Position numbers and translations under genes: made by a program. Positions 27,108 to 35,407 of a stretch of DNA of 64,000 bases are shown piece by piece. Each line of letters starts with the position of its first letter. The first letter of the stretch is position 1. Source of the stretch: Bizionia saleffrena. GTDB taxonomy: Bacteria; Bacteroidota; Bacteroidia; Flavobacteriales; Flavobacteriaceae. Location of the stretch: NCBI RefSeq assembly GCF_008086175.1, contig NZ_VSKM01000007.1, positions 1 through 64,000 on the forward strand, written 5' to 3'. Below the pieces are notes generated by a model, which did no database searches, was not told where the DNA came from, and was given only the letters and a program-made list of their open reading frames with translations.

Positions 27108-28263
27108 AGTATATCTCTCACATCATAATATTGTTTCTGCTTTAGGTTTTACTGCCGAAAGGGTAGTACTAAATATAAAAAATAAAGTTTCTGGAATTTT
27201 CTTAATAGATGATCCAGCGTATTTACACATCCCGTTTTATGGTTCGGTAATTCCTCCAAACGATTTAGAAGCAGCTTTCAAACCTTTAGAAACAACAAAA
27301 AAATACACGAAACTTGAAAAAATGATGTTGCTCTCGCTGCAGCGAACAATTGAAGCTTCAAATGTTTCTTTAGATAAAAATGTCGGACTTATTATTTCTT
27401 CAACAAAAGGAAATATCGACGTGTTAAACAACTCTTCATTTCCTGAAGACCGCGCCTATTTAAGTACTTTAGGCACTGAAATTAAAGACTATTTCGGATT
27501 TAAAAACGAGGCTATTGTATTGTCTAACGCTTGTGTTTCTGGGCTTTTGGCAACCGCCATTGCAAAACGCTACATTAAAGAAGGTGTTTACAATCACGTT
27601 TTTATTGTCGGTGGTGACACGGTAAACCCTTTTGTCTTATCTGGATTCAATTCGTTTCAAGCAATGGCCGATTCGCCATGTAAACCTTACGACAAAAATA
27701 GAACAGGAGTAAATTTAGGCGAAGCAGCTGCTAGTGTTTTGGTGACCTCGCAACGAGAATATTTATGCCCTGAAGCTGTAGAAATTTTAGGTGATGGATC
27801 ATGTAACGATGCCAACCACATTTCTGGACCATCTCGTACAGGCGAAGGATTATTTAGATGTGTAAGCGCTGCCATTGCAGAAGCTAATATAGCAACTCAA
27901 GACATCGATTTTATTTCTGCTCACGGTACCGCAACTCTTTTTAATGACGAAATGGAAGCTATCGCTTTTAACCGATTAAGTTTATGTACCACTCCTATTC
28001 ACAGTTTAAAAGGTTACTTTGGGCATACTTTAGGGGCTTCAGGCCTAATAGAAACACTTGTTGGGATGCATAGTTTACATCAAAACACCTTATTTAAATC
28101 TTTGGGATACGATACACTGGGTGTTTCAAAATCTTTAAATATTATAGAAAAAACCATCTCCAACACTAATACCATATTTTTAAAAACAGCATCAGGTTTT
28201 GGAGGGTCCAATACCGCTGTTTTATTTAAAAAAGCACAGACAGAAAAATTAACAAATGACTAA
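27100..28263 (+). CDS. Beta-ketoacyl synthase (pigment locus, ApeR-like)
   Basis: 387 residues. The catalytic set is complete: C145 in SNACVSGLL, H275 in SAHGTAT, K304 and H309 in GHTLGASG. It has the FabF/KAS I fold but is divergent at the N-terminus (SHHNIVSALG). By analogy with aryl-polyene systems it may perform the first condensation on the aryl starter or a subset of extensions; this is inference. Overlaps of eight bases at both ends show tight translational coupling. Confidence 0.83.
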   Translation: MSKVYLSHHNIVSALGFTAERVVLNIKNKVSGIFLIDDPAYLHIPFYGSVIPPNDLEAAFKPLETTKKYTKLEKMMLLSLQRTIEASNVSLDKNVGLIISSTKGNIDVLNNSSFPEDRAYLSTLGTEIKDYFGFKNEAIVLSNACVSGLLATAIAKRYIKEGVYNHVFIVGGDTVNPFVLSGFNSFQAMADSPCKPYDKNRTGVNLGEAAASVLVTSQREYLCPEAVEILGDGSCNDANHISGPSRTGEGLFRCVSAAIAEANIATQDIDFISAHGTATLFNDEMEAIAFNRLSLCTTPIHSLKGYFGHTLGASGLIETLVGMHSLHQNTLFKSLGYDTLGVSKSLNIIEKTISNTNTIFLKTASGFGGSNTAVLFKKAQTEKLTND

Positions 28264-29317
28264 AAAAACAACTAGCGCAATCAATGCATTAGAGGAAGCT
28301 CATAAAATTGCTTTTGCACCCTTCGTATTTCAATCTTCGGTGTCATTAAAAAAGCTAGGCGTTTTAACACTAATTTTCGAACATCGAAAAAAAGGAGGTC
28401 TCTCGATAGAAGAAATTTCTGAGCAATTATCTATTAGCACGTATGGTCTTGGCGTTTTATTAGAAATTGCAGAAAGCGCAAACCTTGTAGAAAAAACAAA
28501 AGAGAAATACAGTCTCACAAAAACTGGATATTTTCTAAATTTTGATAAAACAGTTGCCGTTAACCTCAATTTTACAAACGATGTGTGTTACGAAGGTTTA
28601 TACCATTTAAATGAGGCTATAAAAAACGAAAAACCTGAAGGTTTAAAAGTCTTTGGGGACTGGGATACTATTTACGAGGGGCTTTCGGAATTAGAGCCCG
28701 AAACACAAAAATCGTGGTTTGAATTCGATCATCATTATTCTGATGGTATTTTTGAAGAAGCCTTGGATTACGTTTTTAGAAATAACCCGAAAACTATTTT
28801 CGATATTGGAGGTAATACAGGAAAATTTGCTTTGCATTGTTTACGCACTAATCCTTCAGTCGCGATTAAAATATTCGATTTACCAGGACAATTAAATAAA
28901 GCATTAAAGACAATTGAAGCTGCAGGTTTTAAAAATCGCGTTTCAGGACAAAGTATTAATTGGCTACTTCCTACCCCCGAAATTAAGGGTTCTCCAGATG
29001 TTATTTGGATGAGCCAATTTCTAGATTGCTTTTCAGAATCTGAGATCATTACTATTTTATCGACGTGTGTAAAAGCAATGACTGCCAAAACAGAACTTAT
29101 AATTGTTGAAACATTTACCGACAGACAAAAATTTGAAAAGGCTAAATTTGCTTTAGAAGCCACATCTCTTTACTTTACAGCCTTGGCCAACGGAACCAGT
29201 AAAATGTATCCTGCCAATGTGTTTAAAAAATTAATTGAGAAAGCAGGTTTAACCCTAACAGAAGACCATCCGCTTGGCGATTACCATACACTGCTCGTTT
29301 GTAAAAAAAGAGATTAA
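28256..29317 (+). CDS. SAM-dependent methyltransferase with winged-helix dimerisation domain
   Basis: 353 residues. The N-terminal third (LTLIFEHRKKGGLSIEEISEQL) is a winged-helix dimerisation domain as in plant-type O-methyltransferases, and FDIGGNTGKFALH (about 181-193) is the SAM-binding loop. WMSQFLDCFSESEI near 248-261 resembles the region that aligns the acceptor. It probably methylates the aryl ring or its hydroxyl; C- and O-methylation cannot be told apart here. Confidence 0.82.
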   Translation: MTKKTTSAINALEEAHKIAFAPFVFQSSVSLKKLGVLTLIFEHRKKGGLSIEEISEQLSISTYGLGVLLEIAESANLVEKTKEKYSLTKTGYFLNFDKTVAVNLNFTNDVCYEGLYHLNEAIKNEKPEGLKVFGDWDTIYEGLSELEPETQKSWFEFDHHYSDGIFEEALDYVFRNNPKTIFDIGGNTGKFALHCLRTNPSVAIKIFDLPGQLNKALKTIEAAGFKNRVSGQSINWLLPTPEIKGSPDVIWMSQFLDCFSESEIITILSTCVKAMTAKTELIIVETFTDRQKFEKAKFALEATSLYFTALANGTSKMYPANVFKKLIEKAGLTLTEDHPLGDYHTLLVCKKRD

Positions 29318-29320
29318 CCT

Positions 29321-29941
29321 GTGACTAAAAATATTTACATAGAATCGTATTGCACCATAAAAAATAAAGTGGTGTCTTTAAACGGTACCCCTATTTTTTC
29401 TGACGATACACCAGAGTTTTCAGCATTTATAAAACAAGCCGCAAAGCAATTAAACACGAACTATCCTAAGTTTTTTAAAATGGATAATTTGAGTAAACTG
29501 GCTTTTTTGACTGCCGATATTCTATTAAAAAACGCCAATTTATCACCCACCAAAGAACACAATATTGCGTTGCTTTTATCTAATAAAGCGTCGAGTTTAG
29601 ATACCGATAGAAAGCATCAAAATACCATTATAGATCCGGATAATTATTACCCAAGTCCGTCGCTATTTGTGTATACACTCCCAAATATTTGCCTTGGAGA
29701 AATAAGTATTAAGCACAAGTTACTTTCTGAAAATAGTTTTTTTATCTTTGAGCGCTTTAACGCAGACCATTTACACCTTAATTCAAGCTACTTATTAAAC
29801 ACTAACAAAGCAGAAAAAACACTTTGCGGTTGGGTAGATTTCGACGGAAACAACTATGATGCCTTTTTGTACATAGTAGGAAAAAATGGTACTATTAATC
29901 ACAATACAGAAGAAATAACAAGACTATACAATACCCCATGA
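29321..29941 (+). CDS. Short ketosynthase-like protein without catalytic residues
   Basis: 206 residues starting at GTG. NIALLLSNKASSLDTD near 87-102 and a YPSPSLFVYTLPNICLGEIS segment near 110-130 resemble the N-terminal half of ketosynthases, but the cysteine of the nucleophile motif aligns with C125 only loosely and the C-terminal half with the two histidines is missing. It is about half normal length. It may be a structural or docking partner for the ACP next to it, with which it overlaps by four bases. The family link is by eye. Confidence 0.65.
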   Translation: MTKNIYIESYCTIKNKVVSLNGTPIFSDDTPEFSAFIKQAAKQLNTNYPKFFKMDNLSKLAFLTADILLKNANLSPTKEHNIALLLSNKASSLDTDRKHQNTIIDPDNYYPSPSLFVYTLPNICLGEISIKHKLLSENSFFIFERFNADHLHLNSSYLLNTNKAEKTLCGWVDFDGNNYDAFLYIVGKNGTINHNTEEITRLYNTP

Positions 29942-30195
29942 GCAACTTAATACAAGAACTGAAAGAAAATATTATAGAGCTTCTAAATTTAGAAGAGTTT
30001 TCTGTTGAAGATATAAATGATGACGATGCCCTTTTTGGAGACGGCTTAGGACTCGATTCTATTGATGCTTTAGAATTAATGGTAATGTTAGATAAAGACT
30101 ACGGTATTAAATTAACAGACCCAAAAGAAGGAAAAGAGATTTTTCAATCTATTGCGGTTTTAGCTGATTACATTGAAAAAAACAGAGCAAAATAA
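29938..30195 (+). CDS. Acyl carrier protein (pigment locus)
   Basis: 85 residues, acidic. GLGLDSIDALELMVML carries phosphopantetheine serine S41 in a DSI motif that differs from the housekeeping DSL ACP at 6091. It should carry the growing aryl polyene. It is the only ACP in the locus. Its 3' end overlaps the next ketosynthase by 23 bases. Confidence 0.88.
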   Translation: MSNLIQELKENIIELLNLEEFSVEDINDDDALFGDGLGLDSIDALELMVMLDKDYGIKLTDPKEGKEIFQSIAVLADYIEKNRAK

Positions 30196-31393
30196 CGCCA
30201 TAAACTCAAAAATCGCAATTACCGGAATGGGAATAATTTCGGCAATTGGCAATTCTGTATGTGAAAATCTAGAGGCTTTATTAGCTTCAAAATCTGGTAT
30301 TTCGTCCCTTTCATCACTGCAAACGCATCACGCTAATTCTATAAAAGTTGGCGAGGTTAACTTAACGAACACCCAACTTAGCGACGTTTTGAACCTTCCT
30401 AAAAACAATGCGTTCACACGAACCGCTTTATTAGGATTACACGCGGCTAAACAGGCGTTGTTAAATGCAAATATCACCGATGTAAACGCATATAAAACAG
30501 GTTTTATCTCTTCGACTTCGGTTGGCGGAATGGATAAAACAGAAATGCATATTAAAGAGTACTGCTCTAATAAAGAAGCTCAAAAATATATTAACAGTCA
30601 TCATGCCGGCGATAGTACTCAGAAAATGGCAGATGCTATTGGCATCACCGGTTTTGTGACTACAATTAGCACCGCTTGCTCATCGGCAGCAAATGCAATT
30701 ATGTTGGGTGCACGATTAATAAAAGCAGGCACTTTAGATCGTGTTATTGTTGGTGGTGTAGACCCACTTTCGAAGTTTACTATTAACGGCTTTAAAACCT
30801 TAATGATTCTTTCCGATTCTAATTGTCGTCCTTTTGATGCCAACCGCACTGGTTTAAATTTGGGTGAAGCCGCCGCTTATTTGGTCTTAGAATCTCAAGA
30901 AATTGTAGACAAAGAAAATAAAAAAGTGTTGGGCTATTTGGCAGGTTACGGCAACGCTAACGATGCTTTTCATCAAACGGCTTCGTCACAAAACGGCGAA
31001 GGGGCTTATTTAGCGATGCAAGACGCTTTAAAAAAAGGACATTTAGTGCCTTCAGATATTAGTTATATTAATGCACACGGCACAGCAACAGCAAACAATG
31101 ATATAACGGAAAGCATTGCTATAAGACGTGTTTTTGGAAACACTGTTCCCGACTTCAGTTCTACTAAAGCATTTACGGGTCATACACTGGCAGCAGCAGG
31201 AGCAATTGAGGCTGTCTATGCCGTTTTAGCCCTTCAGGAAAACGTTATATTTCCTAATCTAAATTTTAAAACGCCAATTGCAACGACTCATTTACATCCA
31301 GTAACGACTGTAAAAAGAAAAGAGATTCATAACGTGCTGTCTAATTCTTTCGGATTTGGTGGCAATTGTTCAACTTTAATTTTTTCAAAATAA
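30173..31393 (+). CDS. Beta-ketoacyl synthase (KS subunit, ApeO-like)
   Basis: 406 residues from TTG at 30173, inside the ACP gene; no ATG exists upstream in frame after the stop at 30161. C169 (STACSSAAN), H302 (NAHGTAT), K332 and H337 (TGHTLAAAG) are all present. Paired with the following chain-length-factor-like protein, it should be the main elongating enzyme of the polyene. The one-base overlap (TAATG) with the next gene supports equal production of the two subunits. Confidence 0.87.
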   Translation: MKKTEQNNAINSKIAITGMGIISAIGNSVCENLEALLASKSGISSLSSLQTHHANSIKVGEVNLTNTQLSDVLNLPKNNAFTRTALLGLHAAKQALLNANITDVNAYKTGFISSTSVGGMDKTEMHIKEYCSNKEAQKYINSHHAGDSTQKMADAIGITGFVTTISTACSSAANAIMLGARLIKAGTLDRVIVGGVDPLSKFTINGFKTLMILSDSNCRPFDANRTGLNLGEAAAYLVLESQEIVDKENKKVLGYLAGYGNANDAFHQTASSQNGEGAYLAMQDALKKGHLVPSDISYINAHGTATANNDITESIAIRRVFGNTVPDFSSTKAFTGHTLAAAGAIEAVYAVLALQENVIFPNLNFKTPIATTHLHPVTTVKRKEIHNVLSNSFGFGGNCSTLIFSK

Positions 31394-32412
31394 TGAAAGC
31401 CTGTTACATTCATAGCGCAGTTTCTATTTCGGCTCAAAATACGTTTGAAACGGACTTAAATCTTTCAGAAAGCAACCCTATAACTTCAAAAAAAGCAAAC
31501 GCTAATCACCCACAATACAAAACATATATTGCACCTGGAGCGTTACGCCGTATGGCCACAGGAGTAAAAATGGGCGTTACCGCAGGTAAAAAAGCATTAG
31601 AAAAAGCAAATATTACAAATCCTGATGCCATTTTAACGGGTACTGGAATGGGCTGTATTGAAGACACAGAAAATTTCTTGAATGCCTTAATTGCAAACGA
31701 CGAAGCGTATTTAACACCAACATCTTTTATACAATCCACTCACAATACGGTGGGTGCGCAAATTGCTTTGGCCTTACAATGCAACGCCTATAATAACACG
31801 TATGTACACGGCGCTTTATCCTTCGAATCGGCATTGTTAGACGGTCAATTATTAATTAAAAATGACGACTCCCGGTCTGTTTTAGTAGGAGGAATCGATG
31901 AATTAGGAAAGGAGTTTATAGATTACACCCTACTAGTAGAAGATAAAAAGCACGGCGTACAGGTCCCGTTTAGTGAAGGTGCCTCCTTTTTTGTATTATC
32001 TTCAGAAAAGCAAGAAAAAGCCATTCAGCTTAATGACATAAAAACATTTAGCAACATTACAGAACAAGAGGTGCCCACAGTTTTAAATGAGTTTTTAGCT
32101 GAAAACAATTACAAACCCAAAGACATTGACGCTGTAATTTGTGGTAATAATGGCTCTGTTTATGATTCTTATTATTCTAAAGCTCGTGCTATTTTTCCAA
32201 TAACAACGTCTCAGTTACATTACAAACATCTTTTCGGCGAATATTTTACGGCATCGGCTATGGCGCTATATTTAGGTGTTTACATCTTAAAAAACCAACA
32301 AATTTACGATACGTTAATAATAGGAGATAATTCTAAAAATTCCATAAAAACCATTTTGCTATACAATCAATTTAACGGTCGAGATCATAGTTTTATCTTG
32401 CTCTCACTATGA
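31393..32412 (+). CDS. Chain-length-factor-like ketosynthase (ApeC-like)
   Basis: 339 residues from the ATG in TAATG. It has the ketosynthase fold, but an ungapped alignment with its partner places Ala141 where the cysteine should be (VHGALSFESALL), CGNNGS in place of the first histidine motif, and FGEYFTASA in place of GHTLAAAG. All three catalytic residues are thus lost, as in chain-length factors of type II polyketide synthases. It probably sets polyene length as heterodimer with the preceding KS. Confidence 0.8.
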   Translation: MKACYIHSAVSISAQNTFETDLNLSESNPITSKKANANHPQYKTYIAPGALRRMATGVKMGVTAGKKALEKANITNPDAILTGTGMGCIEDTENFLNALIANDEAYLTPTSFIQSTHNTVGAQIALALQCNAYNNTYVHGALSFESALLDGQLLIKNDDSRSVLVGGIDELGKEFIDYTLLVEDKKHGVQVPFSEGASFFVLSSEKQEKAIQLNDIKTFSNITEQEVPTVLNEFLAENNYKPKDIDAVICGNNGSVYDSYYSKARAIFPITTSQLHYKHLFGEYFTASAMALYLGVYILKNQQIYDTLIIGDNSKNSIKTILLYNQFNGRDHSFILLSL

Positions 32413-33173
32413 TAAATTTTAAACTATACGTCAGTTTTTTTTCACTATTTTGTTGCCTTATTATTGTTTTTATAACCTTAGAACTTATTTCTATTTGGTG
32501 GCTCGTTTTATATCTATTTTTTGGTTTTATAATACTAGGCATCGCCTCTCTTACAATGCGTTGGGATTGGTTTACAAAAGCATTTATCCATCTTAAAACC
32601 ACAAAAAAAGTTATTGCTATCACCTTCGATGATGGTCCGAATCCGGAATTTACACCACAAGTATTAGCGCTTTTAAAACAATACAACGCCAAAGCTACTT
32701 TTTTCTGTATTGGGCGGCAAATAGAAAAACATCCAGACCTTTTAAAAGCCATTACAATCGATGGCCACGCTATCGGGAATCACTCGTATTCACATAGTAA
32801 AACGATTGGTTTTAGCACTAAAAAATCGTGGTTAAAAGAAATAGAACGTACCGATGCACTCATTAAACAAACTACCGGGAGACAAACCAAACTATTTAGA
32901 CCGCCCTTTGGAGTTACAACACCGCATTTAGCATCGGCTTTAAAAACGACGAACCATACTTGTGTAGGATGGAGTAATCGCTCATTCGACACTTTTTTTA
33001 AATCTCCAAAAACCATTTCGAAACGTGTTTTAAAACGGATTAAACCCGGTGGAATTATATTATTACACGACAACCAAGTAACCTGTATTCCTGTTTTGGA
33101 ACACATATTGCAAGTGTTACAGTCTGAGCATTACACTCTGGTCACAACTAACGATTTACTCCATGAAAAATAA
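32409..33173 (+). CDS. Membrane-anchored polysaccharide deacetylase (NodB domain)
   Basis: 254 residues. Two hydrophobic segments (about 5-25 and 30-49) anchor the protein, then the NodB domain: AITFDDGPNPEF with D74 and D75, and GNHSYSHS with metal ligands H125 and H129. RPPFGVTTP near 160 and LLHDN near 223 complete the motif set. It would remove acyl groups from an amino sugar or similar amide/ester facing the periplasm. Its part in pigment synthesis is not obvious; it could modify the acceptor. Confidence 0.82.
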   Translation: MINFKLYVSFFSLFCCLIIVFITLELISIWWLVLYLFFGFIILGIASLTMRWDWFTKAFIHLKTTKKVIAITFDDGPNPEFTPQVLALLKQYNAKATFFCIGRQIEKHPDLLKAITIDGHAIGNHSYSHSKTIGFSTKKSWLKEIERTDALIKQTTGRQTKLFRPPFGVTTPHLASALKTTNHTCVGWSNRSFDTFFKSPKTISKRVLKRIKPGGIILLHDNQVTCIPVLEHILQVLQSEHYTLVTTNDLLHEK

Positions 33174-33792
33174 AATTCTAGTCTTAGTATGTCTCGTATT
33201 CTATTTTACGCTGAACACCCTTTCGGCGCAAGAAAAACTATCAATTACTGAAGCCCTTGCGTTTAAAAAACAAGTGAAGCATACTGCTAAAAAAACGACA
33301 AGTATTGTAAGCGGTTTTATACAAGAAAAACACTTGAGTATTTTAGAGAACACGATTATTTCCGAAGGGATTTTAAAGTTTAAAGCTCCAAACAAAGTAC
33401 TTTGGGAATACACGAAACCTTACGAAAACACCGCTATCTTTAAGGGAGATAAACTATTTGTTTCTAATGAAGGCAAGACCGCTGAAATTAATCTAAACTC
33501 GAATAGATTATTTAGAAGCTTAAACGCCTTAATTGTTAATAGTGTAAAAGGTGATATGTTTGATGATGAAGAGTTTGCCATTACTTATTTCAAACATCCC
33601 AACGGTTTTATGGTTACGTTTCAACCTAACAATAAAAGATTAAGTAAATTCATCAATACTTTCGAGCTTCAATTCTCTAAAAATGGGGAAGTGAATAGCG
33701 TAAAGTTAATTGAGCCTAATGCCGATTTTACGACCATTTCCTTTATTAATAAACAGATAAATGTTCCGGTTCTTAACGCTGCCTTTTTATAA
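33163..33792 (+). CDS. LolA-like outer-membrane lipoprotein carrier
   Basis: 209 residues with a signal peptide ending LSAQ (cleavage near 21/22). The body has the LolA beta-sheet pattern, with SGFIQEKHLSILENTIISEG near 46-65 and APNKVLWEYTKPYENTAIF near 69-87. Aryl-polyene loci carry such a protein, presumed to move the lipid-linked pigment across the periplasm. It overlaps the deacetylase gene by 11 bases. Confidence 0.84.
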   Translation: MKNKILVLVCLVFYFTLNTLSAQEKLSITEALAFKKQVKHTAKKTTSIVSGFIQEKHLSILENTIISEGILKFKAPNKVLWEYTKPYENTAIFKGDKLFVSNEGKTAEINLNSNRLFRSLNALIVNSVKGDMFDDEEFAITYFKHPNGFMVTFQPNNKRLSKFINTFELQFSKNGEVNSVKLIEPNADFTTISFINKQINVPVLNAAFL

Positions 33793-33800
33793 AAACCCCT

Positions 33801-34172
33801 ATGTTATTTTCAGATTTCTATACTATTTTAGACGCACATAAAACCAGCGCTTTTTCGTTTGGAAACTGTGTAGAATTAAATAAAAATCACAGTATTTTTA
33901 GCGGTCATTTTCCAGAAAACCCAATTACTCCTGGTGTGATAATGCTTCAAATTATTAAAAACAGTTTAGAACAAGCGCTGCAGTGTAATCTTAAATTACA
34001 AGCGCTTTCTAATCTTAAGTTTCTTCAAGTAGTAGACCCGAATAGAAATAATATCCTTCATTTTCAGATGGATATTAAAAAAGAAAATGATATCATTAAG
34101 ATAAAAAGTAGTAGTTCTTTTCCAGACCACACCTTAGTGTTAAAATGTAATGCTACATTTGTAAAATATTAA
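33801..34172 (+). CDS. Hotdog dehydratase, ApeP/FabZ-like
   Basis: 123 residues. FSGHFPENPITPGVIMLQI (33-51) keeps the catalytic histidine H36 of the FabZ GHFP motif, but the acidic residue expected about 14 residues later is Gln50. Its proposed partner at 26209 has the acid but no histidine. Together they would make one composite active site per heterodimer. Confidence 0.78.
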   Translation: MLFSDFYTILDAHKTSAFSFGNCVELNKNHSIFSGHFPENPITPGVIMLQIIKNSLEQALQCNLKLQALSNLKFLQVVDPNRNNILHFQMDIKKENDIIKIKSSSSFPDHTLVLKCNATFVKY

Positions 34173-34207
34173 ATGGCACCGTGCCCGTCGCTAGCAAGAA
34201 ATTATAA

Positions 34208-35407
34208 ATGAACTTAGATACCGTAAAATCTCATTTTAAAAGTTACAATTGTTGTGTTATTATACCCACGTATAACAACCAGAACACGCTAAAGCGCGTT
34301 TTAGATAGTGTTTTAAATTTTACAGATTCTATTATTGTTGTTAACGACGGATCGACTCAAGAAACGTCGGATATTCTTAGTAAATATCCACAGATAGACC
34401 ACATTAAAAAACCTAAAAACACAGGAAAAGGCACCGCCTTAAAAACAGGTTTTAAACACGCGGTAGACCAAGGTTTCGACTATGCGATTACTTTAGATAG
34501 TGACGGCCAACATTTCGCGAAAGATATTCCTGTTTTTATCGAGGCCTTAGCCGCTGCAGAAAATAAAAACCTGCTTTTAATTGGTGACAGGAATATGAAT
34601 GAAGCCAATGTTTTTGCGGCTAGTGCAAAAGGAAATCGCATATCGAGTTATTGGGTTCGTGCTGTTACCGGCTTGGACTTACGCGACTCGCAATCTGGTT
34701 TTAGATTGTATCCTGTTAAGGCGATGGCCGCATTTAGATATTTAAAAAGCACCAAAAAATTTGAGTTTGAAGTCGAAGCTATTGTGAAATCGCATTGGGC
34801 AGGTATTTCCATTGGCCACGTACCTATTCACGTACTTTACGACGAAAATGAACGCGTCTCGCACTTTAGACCCTTTATGGATATTGCACGTATTGTCGTG
34901 CTTATTATTTGGTTTTTGTTAGTCCGTTTATTTTATATTACTCCGAGAGACTTTTTCAGGAAATTAAAAAAAAAAGGACTGAAACGATTTCTCATTGAGG
35001 ACTTTTTACAACACGGCGATTCTCCAAAAAAGAAAGCGTTCTCCATTGCTTTAGGCGTTTTTATAGGCTTATCGCCGCTTTGGGGATTTCATACCGTCAT
35101 CGTTTTGTTTTTAGCCGTAGTTTTTAAATTAAATAAAGTGATTGCTTTTGCCTTTTCTAACATTAGTTTACCACCCTTAATTCCTTTTGTACTCTTAATT
35201 AGTCTGCAAACTGGAAATTGGATTTTAGGGAAGCGAACAGCTTATTCTCTGCAAGATTTTACAACGCAATTGGATCTTTTAGATCACTTAGAAACCTATA
35301 TTATTGGCAGTATTACATTATCGCTTTTAGCAGCGATTTCTTGTGGACTTTTAGGCTATATCGTTTTGTCTTTTTTTAATCAGAAAAAAGAAAATGTTTA
35401 TGGATAA
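34208..35407 (+). CDS. Family 2 glycosyltransferase fused to DUF2062
   Basis: 399 residues. The N-terminal GT-A domain has VIIPTYNNQNTL (17-28), VVNDGS and LDSDGQHF (DxD-type, near 96-103). From about 225 the protein has membrane helices and a DUF2062 module (LQHGDSPKKKAFSIALGVFIG near 270). It probably adds a sugar or processes a polyprenyl-type carrier at the membrane. GT2-like enzymes are standard in aryl-polyene loci. It starts 35 bases after the dehydratase, the largest internal gap of the operon. Confidence 0.83.
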   Translation: MNLDTVKSHFKSYNCCVIIPTYNNQNTLKRVLDSVLNFTDSIIVVNDGSTQETSDILSKYPQIDHIKKPKNTGKGTALKTGFKHAVDQGFDYAITLDSDGQHFAKDIPVFIEALAAAENKNLLLIGDRNMNEANVFAASAKGNRISSYWVRAVTGLDLRDSQSGFRLYPVKAMAAFRYLKSTKKFEFEVEAIVKSHWAGISIGHVPIHVLYDENERVSHFRPFMDIARIVVLIIWFLLVRLFYITPRDFFRKLKKKGLKRFLIEDFLQHGDSPKKKAFSIALGVFIGLSPLWGFHTVIVLFLAVVFKLNKVIAFAFSNISLPPLIPFVLLISLQTGNWILGKRTAYSLQDFTTQLDLLDHLETYIIGSITLSLLAAISCGLLGYIVLSFFNQKKENVYG

